A stretch of DNA of 46,115 bases, taken from positions 1-46,115 of IMG/VR virus record IMGVR_UViG_3300007540_000021; one strand, written 5' to 3'. The position numbers were made by a program, and so were the translations under genes. Of this stretch, positions 27,301 through 33,734 are shown piece by piece (within the stretch, counting starts at the first letter, position 1; every line of letters begins with the position of its first letter). The notes under the pieces are model-generated. The model searched no databases. It had not been told where the DNA came from and saw only the letters and a program-made list of their open reading frames with translations. This stretch comes from a virus.

Positions 27301-28215
27301 GAAGGGTTACAATTAAATGTAATAAAAAAGAGTGTTGGTGATATTACTCCTGACGATACAATGGAAAGAGTTAAATGGTCAGTAGAGACTAACATATCTC
27401 CGGCAGAGCTTAGTGTTACGGGAATATTATCTCGTAACCCTATACTTAAAGCTTCATTAACTTATACAACGGGATATGATTTTTATAGAGACCAAGATTT
27501 ATCTTATTTAAGGGGTGATGTTAAGGTTGCGACAGAGGGACACGAAAGTAAATCTGTTGAGGCGTTTTACAAAACTATTGGATTGCACTATTCCATATCT
27601 CCGGCTAGGATGAAGGGAGCTGTTGAGAGCATCATAACTACACCAAGTACATCTCCATTTATAGGATTATTGTATGGTGGACTAGATGCTATATTAGCGG
27701 ATGAAGAAGCTAAACAAGCTATGGGGAATGATGAGGCTAGGGTATTCAAATCTCTAACTGGTCGTTTAATAAAAACAACTAGCGAATATAATAGAAGAAT
27801 AAACTTCGATAAAGATTTTGATAAAGAAATTTCAAAACTAGAAATCTATGATATAAAAAATAAAGCTAAGTTTAAAGACTTAACTAAGAAGTTACTAAGA
27901 AAAGAGATAGACTCTGACGTATTGGGCGAAGAGTTAGTTAAGTTAGCAAAGGAAAGTCCTTTTGACGCTAAGAGAATGGCTAACATAATTGAGTCAACAG
28001 TCAAGAATCCAAATGTTCCTCAAATGGTATATCAAATTAAGTTTGCTACCGCCAAAGAAAGAGCATTATATTTAACAAAAATATTTGGTGGAGATTTCTT
28101 AGATGCTGAAAAGGAGATGAACAAAGATAATAAGAAACTTTGGCAAGCATTGTTTACTAACAAAGCTATAAACAAAGAGACTATTGTTGAATATAATAAA
28201 CTAATCGGTAAGTAG
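21304..28215 (+). CDS. Giant internal virion / polyvalent protein with zincin metalloprotease domain
   Basis: 2303 aa. Two N-terminal repeats of about 35 residues (YELFKKDGYEG, YKLFKDDGYEG) precede a helical region to about 750. An acidic Thr/Glu/Gly/Asp low-complexity linker (about 755-845) and a basic patch (EEEKREKRRKKNR, near 950) follow. A zincin motif, HESVH (residues 1062-1066), is followed by YEFVAEG with Glu1155 as likely third zinc ligand. The C-terminal third holds NPAFFLTNAPRDF (near 1693) and EARNTTDFSQGG, the pattern of large polyvalent protein domains (LPD38-like), and a hydrophobic helix near 1910-1935. Such proteins are packaged and injected into the host. The protease could process virion or host targets. 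It is the last gene of the rightward arm. Confidence 0.7.
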   Translation: MNEEAIQYSYELFKKDGYEGSVDQYKSLITENKDAYNHAYKLFKDDGYEGGESGFKGLVVSPPKEGASKKATAVSTESPSDSAQGVGESVTAGSPSVDSEQPQPQVEGEDPIVQEIEARKQEPNPEIVALYDSYKQTGEITIEDEQQVAQKVADQKKGEGRGWYETAGAYVDGWLRTGMPIPLYKYDTEEGLLEKRELARKSTFLESLPNEKREELNAYAVNRTLALDKASQNILAENSIIEEKAKLLVKNIGHLADAIKRTQESGKAVPQEMWEDYKQRKNEIEDISVKYNGNVDVIESNNEDIGSFVEELDLLKKNYNGIGYYKDLARLTTADMLSGIMEFGVSTAEMLPVAPGIPVQVSYPEAEKFVAEFREETQRQRSLIKPQLSIEDVEVGKNFGKWLAEQTMVQLPVLTTLAASGGSGVGLGILGTSSAGSKVGELKDYQTDLRAKIERKKLEIAGMDGDDFIDPEVKANALKQLTVLENKPTYGKIEIYLAGVGNGLAEVLSEKISLGILSKGKRVLKSATKSELKMGYKEYIKETADLIVGGGIDMGKEATSEFGNTLVQNAIDILYLGDEDTHILDGTLDALASGGAMGAGMSMFPSLIGLGSKALMGKDASDLMTKNSAKLTTLLDELEMGRETLPESTKKIMLDKVNSIIEEQDATLKEAFKRAKERSPEDNAKLIEIDKEANKIMKAVQDIKAGGLTPTMQADLLNDLKEKRDKLIEKKLEILEKKPIKKEKTDGEAKLEDATETEQDTAEKTTTTETDTTTTEEGDGTTTDEGTEGGETVQGEDGKKSSVDGDGKGVQPDSDGDTGETSEDTTDTDGGLDEGATKAKEKLGKKKEDVKNNIRDIEGKLSEVNRTLTYSMSKSPSELKEAREQKVQLEKRKRGAEILLKKLDSQLSDIQGDVIGENGVDGKAKDNGTDKPKKTAYEIEVERIEEEKREKRRKKNRLAKNKVTPTQEKQLRAKAPRVLPLIAKLFQGKASLITLSEVYPKDSPFYPLIDLMAKNKKNFNQISLRWNTESETREGADGLYARGSQEIALNPGTRQAEHTIAHESVHAVTVNAVAQVLGSESKAGQEYLDAVMDMVNLNKNSKNPIERAVAELGALYLEVLENSGRMDMAKKSANARLGRGMDMYGFTNLYEFVAEGMSNAKFQDFLNGMSSDVKIKSDIPKTMFTKFVKAVESILSAMFEGKTVIKDTALYNLIRVSSNIMKVNEGLSNLSDKDILKDGKKISDIVSRDDSELGRRERMQNEIDDMLAQGASESAIINSYDTKKEKEIATDILSRRKKLTKEEAKAKLDATFDKAQKEMYEKKTDIKSWNNRMRKLALWFFDRQYVPKMILKRSGLNLVRNYMITSKGASGYAKFMYDEAYKKIYQKTVKVGKELVVDALSSADIKTLDKMIMVRRIIAIDKNRAERGMPPVTQTGFLNGAESKLALEQMKVELGAEKFNNMNKRADAYFEAFQDLLSAMEESGLVSKEFADKFFNVDYQPKVYLDFLKTAEQEMSIIEMGAEESSSLASEQVRSLEEGSAGSLITDSRYLLSRSMNARAKSVAMNNTVSKLSTEMEAQAEVVQELKDKNPKDLTAKEKRTIKYFNELSKAVKYNPIVSFTKSGKPKYKYKAGKNSHPQYYYRNGVRHMLIMEESFFDAFNDNVKGIWKNSNVKEKVAIASLSGLIKTIATGNNPAFFLTNAPRDFMFVATFSPVYGSVVPWNLIKVFGGMVKGIVDIETKNNSFRNFVKYGGMLDFLHKQGEFKGTSWTRRKLSTKNGKLLGMFGNRSKNFTSILGNALSFKKLQMWSEIGVRMAVFNQSVQNQFKAEGVKNETEFLAKLGEEGATKLQDVYVNATAEARNTTDFSQGGIYAKDADALIPYLNAGIQGTRVAIEQLGANGASGFVQTSLRIVQSAALLSAIPMAIGIKMLGWLGDDELPEEYRGLSAGERYLKARKGVSKYDQTNYSIWFTGSFDADGEAQYVRVAKPHFLTPFIAYSEGLQLNVIKKSVGDITPDDTMERVKWSVETNISPAELSVTGILSRNPILKASLTYTTGYDFYRDQDLSYLRGDVKVATEGHESKSVEAFYKTIGLHYSISPARMKGAVESIITTPSTSPFIGLLYGGLDAILADEEAKQAMGNDEARVFKSLTGRLIKTTSEYNRRINFDKDFDKEISKLEIYDIKNKAKFKDLTKKLLRKEIDSDVLGEELVKLAKESPFDAKRMANIIESTVKNPNVPQMVYQIKFATAKERALYLTKIFGGDFLDAEKEMNKDNKKLWQALFTNKAINKETIVEYNKLIGK

Positions 28216-28357
28216 ATTCTAAAGCGAGTATAGCGACAACGCTAATTACAAAGTCCGGGGAATAAAAATCGGGGTCATTAGTTAAAATAGTCGCGCAAAA
28301 AGGATACATTGCAATTAATACTTGAATAGTTGATTTTAAGAATTTTAGATTTTTCAT
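28181..28357 (-). CDS. Small membrane protein at the convergence point (tentative)
   Basis: 58 aa from the ATG at 28357 (an alternative upstream start would lie inside the terminator hairpin). It has two hydrophobic stretches: IQVLIAMYPFCATIL at about residues 11-25 and FVISVVAILAL at about 36-46. Its 3' end runs antisense over the last 35 bases of the 2303-aa gene. If real, it is the last gene of the reverse operon, transcribed through the hairpin at 28366-28382, whose reverse T tract is weak. Not assigned; could be chance. Confidence 0.4.
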   Translation of the reverse strand: MKNLKFLKSTIQVLIAMYPFCATILTNDPDFYSPDFVISVVAILALESTYRLVYYIQQ

Positions 28358-28365
28358 AAGATAAA

Positions 28366-28389
28366 GGGGGCATTTAGCCCCCATTGTTT
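28366..28389 (+). terminator. Strong GC hairpin between convergent arms
   Basis: GGGGGC (28366-28371), loop ATTTA, GCCCCC (28377-28382), then ATTGTTTTT on the + strand. It ends rightward late transcription. On the reverse strand the stem is followed by TTTATCTTA, a weaker T tract, so it may be partly bidirectional. Confidence 0.85.
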
Positions 28390-29028
28390 TTATATTAATA
28401 TTGAGTTAATTTTATTGAAGACTGCATAGTGGTCAGCTATCTCGGTTGCTACTTTAATAACTTCCTTCTTAACTTTCTCTATCTTCTTGGGAGTGATATC
28501 TTGTGGTATAGAAACAACTTCTTTACCCAAAGCTAAATCCTCTCCTCTGAAAGCATTGCCGGTTCGTTCTATCAACTCTACGTGAGCCTGCTCGGGTAAA
28601 GTGCCTGTCTCTTGTTCAATAGCACCGGCATAGATAGCTAATTGGTCATACTTATCATCTTCATACGTAGCAACCTTATTCAAGTCACCCGTTTTATAGT
28701 CAATTAAGATTTTGCAATCTTTATCATTGGTATCAATGTATCCCATCACATAGAACCCATCTAAGTTCCATTTGATTTCTCTTTCGAATTCATCTAACCT
28801 TGTCACTTTCTTTAGTGTCTTTTTCTCAACGCTATTGAAAGCCGAGAAGTCATTGTTCTCTAATGCTTCTCCAATCTTGCTACCGAAATCTGTATAGGCA
28901 TTTCCTTCAAACCTTTCTCCAAAGAAATAAGACTTAATGTAGTCCTTCTTTGAATACTTCCATTTGCTATGCTGACTATATGAAATGTAGCTATTTCCGT
29001 CTTTATCCTCTCTTGGTAATACTAACAT
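28390..29028 (-). CDS. PD-(D/E)XK nuclease (RecB/Cas4-like)
   Basis: 212 aa. It shows the core of the PDDEXK_1 superfamily: a conserved early Glu helix (GSKIGEALEN), then GYIDTN (the motif II Asp), LIDYKTG (motif III D-x-K) and the QLAIYAGA helix that follows the active site in RecB/Cas4-type nucleases. There is no Cys cluster, so no Fe-S Cas4. In phages such enzymes act in recombination or DNA end processing. It is the last confident gene of the reverse operon and overlaps the preceding membrane-protein gene by 7 bases. Confidence 0.8.
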   Translation of the reverse strand: MLVLPREDKDGNSYISYSQHSKWKYSKKDYIKSYFFGERFEGNAYTDFGSKIGEALENNDFSAFNSVEKKTLKKVTRLDEFEREIKWNLDGFYVMGYIDTNDKDCKILIDYKTGDLNKVATYEDDKYDQLAIYAGAIEQETGTLPEQAHVELIERTGNAFRGEDLALGKEVVSIPQDITPKKIEKVKKEVIKVATEIADHYAVFNKINSILI

Positions 29029-29210
29029 ACTGCATTGAGATTAAAAATTCCTGCGAAGTAGTACAACAAAATGGTTGCAATGAATATGGTGGCAGTTGCA
29101 AGTCTCGCACTAATTGTGTCTTCTCTTTTAGTGAGCCTTTCATCCGCTCTCAAGTGAATTACCATTTTGTAAATAAATGATAAAATCAATAATATTTTTG
29201 CTATGAACAT
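29022..29210 (-). CDS. Small two-span membrane protein
   Basis: 62 aa. A hydrophobic N-terminal segment (IAKILLILSFIYKMVI) and a second one (TATIFIATILLYYFAGIF) are joined by a charged loop (RADERLTKRED). It overlaps its upstream gene by 10 bases and its downstream gene by 7, which supports it as a real coupled gene. Function unknown; a role in superinfection exclusion or membrane tethering is possible, but nothing in the sequence shows it. Confidence 0.65.
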   Translation of the reverse strand: MFIAKILLILSFIYKMVIHLRADERLTKREDTISARLATATIFIATILLYYFAGIFNLNAVC

Positions 29211-30100
29211 AATTCTTTAATATCTTTTTTAGTTATGAATGTTTCTTTACCTTTTGCTTTAGTAGGGATAGCATTTAATATCTCTATTGCCATCTTCTTT
29301 TCTTTTGCAGTACAAGTATCTAAGAAACCTTTTAAAACCTCTCTCACCTCATCTGTATATGCTCCACCGTTGAATAGGTAATCTATAATACCCTCTTGTT
29401 TTGGCTCAAATGTTTCAGCCACTTCTAAAGGGTCTTCGTATCTCAAGGCTCTAAATAGATTAACAGTTTGTAAGACATCTTTCTCACAATATGTTGCTAT
29501 TCTATCTACTCCTTCTGTCCAATAAACTCGTCCTACATCTTTTCCGGATATGTCATCTTTTGGTGATGGCAAACCTAAGCAAGCTAGTACAGACAAGAAT
29601 GATTGCTTCTTCCAACCCGTTCCTTTCCACAAGACCGCAGTATCTAATACTGATGTCTCCCAAGGTTTAAGATGAGCCGTGTCAAATAGTAGGTGCAAAC
29701 CTATTCTATTGGCGATAGCCCTCTTAGCAACGAATGGTATATCAAAATCTAAGATATTGTGACCACATAGTACTGTCTTATTGTTCGCGAACTTGTCAAC
29801 CGAAGCCATAAACTCTTCTAACAACACTTTTTCGTCAGCATCTTTAAAGGTCTTTAGTATAACCTCTCCGCCTCTCACAGCCCCTATTGTGATACAAGCA
29901 ATCCTGCCATACTCTCCGTACAAAGGCGCTGTTTTCATATAGAGTTCTATTAGTTCAGTTACGTCTCCAACGTTCTTAGAATGGTCATACTCCCAAGCGT
30001 CGAACATCTGTGACTCTTCACCGAACTTATAGTCACCGTGAGCGGTTTCTATATCGAAGAATAATACATCTTCAATGTTATGTTTCTTTAATAATCTCAT
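29201..30100 (-). CDS. DEDDy 3'-5' exonuclease (DNA_pol_B_exo2-like)
   Basis: 299 aa RNase H-fold exonuclease. Exo I is FFDIETAHGD (near residue 16), Exo II is GHNILDFDIPF (near 113) and Exo III is IATYCEKDVLQT (near 208; Tyr-x3-Asp defines the DEDDy class). DNA_pol_B_exo2 is the likely Pfam family (predicted 3'-5' exonuclease related to PolB proofreading domains). It would remove 3' ends during replication or recombination. Its start overlaps the preceding gene by ATGA. The family A polymerase already has its own exo domain, so this is a separate activity. Confidence 0.8.
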   Translation of the reverse strand: MRLLKKHNIEDVLFFDIETAHGDYKFGEESQMFDAWEYDHSKNVGDVTELIELYMKTAPLYGEYGRIACITIGAVRGGEVILKTFKDADEKVLLEEFMASVDKFANNKTVLCGHNILDFDIPFVAKRAIANRIGLHLLFDTAHLKPWETSVLDTAVLWKGTGWKKQSFLSVLACLGLPSPKDDISGKDVGRVYWTEGVDRIATYCEKDVLQTVNLFRALRYEDPLEVAETFEPKQEGIIDYLFNGGAYTDEVREVLKGFLDTCTAKEKKMAIEILNAIPTKAKGKETFITKKDIKELCS

Positions 30101-30453
30101 ATTCTTTCGTCTCCGATGTGTTTAAGTTTAAAGTTTTTAATCTTTATATAGTCTTCCATTAAGACGTCTTTACCTTCCGTTGTGATGTATTGGTCTCTTA
30201 CAGTTTTACATTTATCTGTAAACCTATTATACATCATAGTAAAGTCTTCAACATCTGTTTTGAATCTATCAATAACCGGGATGTAGTACTTCTCCCCGTT
30301 TCTACCTTTTACTGTAACCTTGCTAGAAAAGTCATAGAGAAACCATTTCTTGCTCTCTCCGTCAGTTAATGTTGTAGTTCTAGTTCTTACACTAGGGTAT
30401 ACAACATTGTCTATATCAATTAAATGATTTAAGTTTGTGTTATGTGTAATCAT
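30097..30453 (-). CDS. Hypothetical protein
   Basis: 118 aa, not recognised. The predicted beta-rich N-terminal part (VRTRTTTLTDGESKKWFLYD, GEKYYIPVIDRF) is followed by a basic C-terminal half (DYIKIKNFKLKHIG). It shares 4-base ATGA overlaps with both the 56-aa gene upstream and the exonuclease gene downstream, so it is firmly part of the operon and likely accessory to DNA metabolism. Confidence 0.65.
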   Translation of the reverse strand: MITHNTNLNHLIDIDNVVYPSVRTRTTTLTDGESKKWFLYDFSSKVTVKGRNGEKYYIPVIDRFKTDVEDFTMMYNRFTDKCKTVRDQYITTEGKDVLMEDYIKIKNFKLKHIGDERI

Positions 30454-30620
30454 ACTATTGCGTTATCAATGGTTTGAATCATAAATCTAAGGTTTTCTTT
30501 ATCTACCTTCGCCTCTAATTTCTCGTTATGGGTTGTGAATGTTAGTAAGTAGTACTCATTGTTAGTGTCTCCTACTTTCTCGCATTTAGTCTTTACCGTC
30601 TTCTTTTTTAGTGCTGTCAT
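30450..30620 (-). CDS. Small hypothetical protein (56 aa)
   Basis: 56 aa: starts MTALKKKTVKTKCEKVG and ends IQTIDNAIV. It fills the gap between the Cys-rich gene and the 118-aa gene. Its TGA overlaps the next ATG as ATGA, and its start overlaps the preceding gene by 35 bases. Composition is basic at the N-terminus and helical at the C-terminus. Function unknown. The coupling on both sides argues that it is real. Confidence 0.6.
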   Translation of the reverse strand: MTALKKKTVKTKCEKVGDTNNEYYLLTFTTHNEKLEAKVDKENLRFMIQTIDNAIV

Positions 30621-30783
30621 AAGTTTTGTATAAATTGATTAATAATTTTCTATCTTCTAGTAGAGCCTCGTATTCGGACAGGGAGATAGTAACTACCTCC
30701 CCATTTTGTCCGATTTCAACTTGAGTTCCACAAGCACAGTCTGAGCATTTGCACGCTTTACCTTCCTTGTTTATCTTTGCCAT
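30586..30783 (-). CDS. Small Cys-rich protein next to groEL
   Basis: 65 aa with a tight Cys cluster near residue 11-20 (CKCSDCACGT), probably a metal-binding site, followed by an acidic helix (SLSEYEALLEDRKLLINLY). Its start lies one base after the groEL stop (TAA at 30785-30787), so it is co-translated with the chaperonin. A zinc-binding or redox-sensing role is conceivable; nothing links it to a named family. Confidence 0.6.
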   Translation of the reverse strand: MAKINKEGKACKCSDCACGTQVEIGQNGEVVTISLSEYEALLEDRKLLINLYKTYDSTKKEDGKD

Positions 30784-30784
30784 C

Positions 30785-32338
30785 TTATCCTTGTCTTAGA
30801 GCTACTACTCCTTCTGTTGTTAAGAATGTACCGGCAACAGAACCCGCATTTTCAATAGCGCATCTTGTTACTTTGGCGGGGTCAATAATACCCACTTTAA
30901 TCATATCAACTTTAGTGTCAGTAGTTACGTTAATACCAAAACCTTTTTCTGAGAATATCTCATAGTTAATTATACCCGCATTGGAAAGTATTTGAAAGTA
31001 AGGGGTTATAAGAGATGTCATAACCAAGTTGTAACCACGCAAGTAGTCATTCTCTTCTTGGTCGTCTACAAATAAATCTAAAGATAACTGAGCTAAGAAC
31101 ACTCCACCTCCGGGCAATATACCCTCTTCTAAAGCGGCTCGTGTAGCATTAATACCATCCTCGATTCTGTCTTGCTTCTCCCTTAACTCACTATCAGTCT
31201 GCGCTCCAACCATTAATGTTGCAACACCTCCGTTGATACGAGAAAGTCTCTCTTGTAAATCTAACTTTTCAAGCTCGTTAGTCTCAGCCTTGATTCTCTC
31301 ATTAAGTTCAGCAATAGTAGAAGATAAATTTCCTACGTCACCTATTAAGAAAGACTCTGATTGAGTGGCTACAAATTTGTCAAGTCTACCTAATGCACTA
31401 GCATTAAGTTTGTTTCCGGTCTCCGGAGATACAATCTTTGCTCCCGTTAAGGTTGCAATGTCTCCCAATAAATCTCTGTGGATTTTAAGTATCTGTGGAG
31501 TCTTAACTATACAGATAGAGTTTGTGATAGCACCGTTCTCAATGTTAGTCTTAATAGTAGACAATACAAACGGGTCGATATCATCAGTAATGATAACCAA
31601 CTTGTTCTTCTTACCTTGAGACCATAAAGAATCAAATAACTTAACAACTGAATCACCTTTTTGGATAGTACCTTTGTGTAACAATACATAAGGCTCTTCC
31701 ATAACACATTCTCCTTTAACAGAGTTTGTAATGAACTTAGAGTCCATAAATCCGTTGTCTAACTGTAATCCTTCTTTAACCTCAATAGTAGTCTCTACTG
31801 TATCAGATACTTGGGTGGTAACAATACCGTGTTCCCCAATCTTATTAAAAGCATCAGCAATAAGTTTACCTAACTCTTGGTCACCATTAACTGAAATGGT
31901 AGCCACGTTTTTTAGGTTCTTTTTAGATACCTTAATAGATTGTTTTTTAATCTGAGCCACTACATCTTTAACTGCTTGGTCAATACCCTTCTTTAATTGT
32001 ACCGGAGAAGCTCCGCTACTTAATAAGGCTAGACCTTCATTATAGATAGACTGTATCAAAACTGCGGCTGTGGTAGTACCGTCACCGGCTTGGCTATTTG
32101 TTCTACTACAAGCCTCTTTTACTAATGACGCTCCAATCTTCTCGAATTCGTCATCCGGCATAATCGACCTTGCGATAGACACCCCGTCTTTGGTGGCGAT
32201 ATATCCTCTACTTGGGGTTGGTATAATCATAGTTCTACCCTCTGCTCCCATAGAAACCTTAACTGCGTTTGCTACTTCATCAAGACCTCTTTGCAAGGCT
32301 TCCCTTGCTTCTAAATTAAATTTAATTTGTGTGTACAT
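30785..32338 (-). CDS. groEL: Phage-encoded group I chaperonin GroEL
   Basis: 517 aa, folds proteins in an ATP-driven double ring with GroES. Key residues are intact. KDGVS holds Asp51 (Asp52 in E. coli). GDGTTTAAV holds Asp86 (Asp87). RIEDGINATRAALEEG, then GGGV, corresponds to the stretch holding catalytic Asp398. The apical domain is also present (EGLQLDNGFMDSKF to DIATLTGAKIVS). It is shorter than the 548 aa of E. coli and ends VALRQG, lacking the flexible Gly-Gly-Met tail. N-terminus and start are clear, three bases before the stop of a 57-aa gene. The operon also holds its GroES. A role in folding phage capsid or tail proteins, or supplementing the host chaperonin, is inferred. Confidence 0.93.
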   Translation of the reverse strand: MYTQIKFNLEAREALQRGLDEVANAVKVSMGAEGRTMIIPTPSRGYIATKDGVSIARSIMPDDEFEKIGASLVKEACSRTNSQAGDGTTTAAVLIQSIYNEGLALLSSGASPVQLKKGIDQAVKDVVAQIKKQSIKVSKKNLKNVATISVNGDQELGKLIADAFNKIGEHGIVTTQVSDTVETTIEVKEGLQLDNGFMDSKFITNSVKGECVMEEPYVLLHKGTIQKGDSVVKLFDSLWSQGKKNKLVIITDDIDPFVLSTIKTNIENGAITNSICIVKTPQILKIHRDLLGDIATLTGAKIVSPETGNKLNASALGRLDKFVATQSESFLIGDVGNLSSTIAELNERIKAETNELEKLDLQERLSRINGGVATLMVGAQTDSELREKQDRIEDGINATRAALEEGILPGGGVFLAQLSLDLFVDDQEENDYLRGYNLVMTSLITPYFQILSNAGIINYEIFSEKGFGINVTTDTKVDMIKVGIIDPAKVTRCAIENAGSVAGTFLTTEGVVALRQG

Positions 32339-32512
32339 CTATTTCTTCTTTTTTAATAATTTCTTTAATACTTTGTCAAACTTTCTCCTTTGTGAGCGAT
32401 TCATAACTTTATTGACATCTTTGTTATAGTGTGCTCCTTCGATTGGGTTAATTAAATTTCCCTGCGCGTCGTATTGCTTTACATACGGTCTGTTCTTGTG
32501 TTGTCCTTCCAT
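32339..32512 (-). CDS. Tiny basic protein between groES and groEL (57 aa)
   Basis: 57 aa. It starts MEGQHKNRPYVKQYDAQGN and ends in a very basic helix (NRSQRRKFDKVLKKLLKKKK). Its ATG overlaps the groES stop as TAATG, and its TAG is immediately followed by the groEL ATG. The exact fit between the two chaperonin genes makes a real gene very likely. The helix could bind nucleic acid or an acidic surface, possibly the chaperonin. No family recognised. Confidence 0.7.
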   Translation of the reverse strand: MEGQHKNRPYVKQYDAQGNLINPIEGAHYNKDVNKVMNRSQRRKFDKVLKKLLKKKK

Positions 32513-32775
32513 TATAATATTGCTACTGCATTAGATACCGGAATAACAAAGTGCTCTTCCCCTTTATGTGAGCATTTACCCGTCTCTCGGGATTCTGTGT
32601 AGTGGATTAAATCCCCTACCGCAATGTCTGTGACTTGTTCAGCTACCATAATAACCTCTGCTACCGGTAATGATTGTCCATCATCTTCGATAACTAAGTC
32701 ACCAATCTTTTGCTGAAAGCCTTTCTTTTTGATAAGGATTCTTGCCCCTAACACTTTAGTTACGCTTCTGTCCAT
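32512..32775 (-). CDS. groES: Phage-encoded co-chaperonin GroES
   Basis: 87 aa (E. coli 97). It follows the GroES plan: an N-terminal strand (LGARILIKKK), a region matching the mobile loop (QQKIGDLVIED, with the hydrophobic LVI triplet that docks onto GroEL's apical domain), then PVAEVIMVAEQVTDIAVGD and a C-terminal strand (HFVIPVSNAVAIL). Its insertion around residues 60-72 (TESRETGKCSHKG) differs from host GroES, and one Cys is present. It overlaps its upstream exonuclease gene by 16 bases and shares TAATG with the small gene before groEL. Confidence 0.85.
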   Translation of the reverse strand: MDRSVTKVLGARILIKKKGFQQKIGDLVIEDDGQSLPVAEVIMVAEQVTDIAVGDLIHYTESRETGKCSHKGEEHFVIPVSNAVAIL

Positions 32776-33734
32776 TGTACTTCTTTGTTTTTTAAGAATG
32801 TTGTATTTGCCATTTTAAACTGAACGTCATCGTCTTTGCATACCATATGTCTTTGTATAGTGCCGGCAGGCGTTACGGTGAAGTTCCCATTAAATTCCTC
32901 GATGTTAGTTCCCCCGCAATGAGGACACGAGTATTTATCTTTACCTAGAATAACTCCAAGATGAGTCTTGTGACCCATATACTGTCGCATCTCAAGATAT
33001 ATTTCTTCCGTAGTAACGATGTCACCAACGTTATACAATATCATCTTAGCTAAGTATTCTTTTTGTTGTTCTTTCGTACCGAATTGAATCATATCCCACA
33101 TTCTAATACCTTCGTGGTGTTGTTTCAATGTCACCCCAAAGTATTTGGCTACGTAAGCCATAGAGTAACTCGGTAAGTACATAAGCTTTTTCATTTGCTT
33201 ATATAGGTCAAACGATTTTATATTTGTATTAACTCTAAGTCTATATTTTGCGGCTCGTGTGTTAATCCATTTATTATCGTACTTGTCGTTGTTATAACCA
33301 ATAACCATATCGGCTTGGTTGTAGATTGGGAGAAACTCCCGCATAAGATTCTCGTCCGAGTGATTTTTATCCCACTCTAGGGCGTGTATTTTATCTTCCC
33401 CTAACCATTTGTAAGAGATAGATATAATCTTAAACTCATCCCTAAGTTGTGTGTGATTGATGTAAGCTTTACCCGTTTGGAATACCATAGCGGGAGCTCT
33501 GCTTGTTTCAATGTCATACACCAATACTTTAAAAGGATTAGTTATACTTTCTGCGTTTAGATTCAGACCGAGGTACTTAGCCCAATTTCTTATTGTTCTT
33601 CTAGTGACCCCAAATCTTTTTGCTAAACGCTTTTGTACATCCGCCATAGGTAAATCATTGTCCTTAGCATCTCTGTAAGTTTTAGTGATATGGTTTTTGT
33701 CTTCTAGCGTTAGTGTTTTAAGTGATGTCTCCAT
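32760..33734 (-). CDS. HTH - DEDDy exonuclease - zinc ribbon protein
   Basis: 324 aa. The N-terminal helix-turn-helix (DVQKRLAKRFGVTRRTIRNW, residues about 34-53) joins an RNase H-fold exonuclease: Exo I VYDIETSRAPA (near 73), Exo II VIGYNNDKYDNKW (near 144) and Exo III LYNVGDIVTTEEIY (Tyr-x3-Asp, DEDDy). C-terminal CPHCGG and a later His/Cys pair (RHMVC) suggest a partial zinc ribbon. The HTH implies sequence- or structure-directed DNA binding, for example at replication or resolution sites. The Zn site has only three Cys plus His. Its stop overlaps groES by 16 bases. Confidence 0.72.
   Translation of the reverse strand: METSLKTLTLEDKNHITKTYRDAKDNDLPMADVQKRLAKRFGVTRRTIRNWAKYLGLNLNAESITNPFKVLVYDIETSRAPAMVFQTGKAYINHTQLRDEFKIISISYKWLGEDKIHALEWDKNHSDENLMREFLPIYNQADMVIGYNNDKYDNKWINTRAAKYRLRVNTNIKSFDLYKQMKKLMYLPSYSMAYVAKYFGVTLKQHHEGIRMWDMIQFGTKEQQKEYLAKMILYNVGDIVTTEEIYLEMRQYMGHKTHLGVILGKDKYSCPHCGGTNIEEFNGNFTVTPAGTIQRHMVCKDDDVQFKMANTTFLKNKEVQWTEA

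Noticed and set aside
21304-28215. Virion RNA polymerase within the giant protein
   Set aside because: No DxDGD-type catalytic motif was found; the recognisable enzyme signature is the zincin HESVH.
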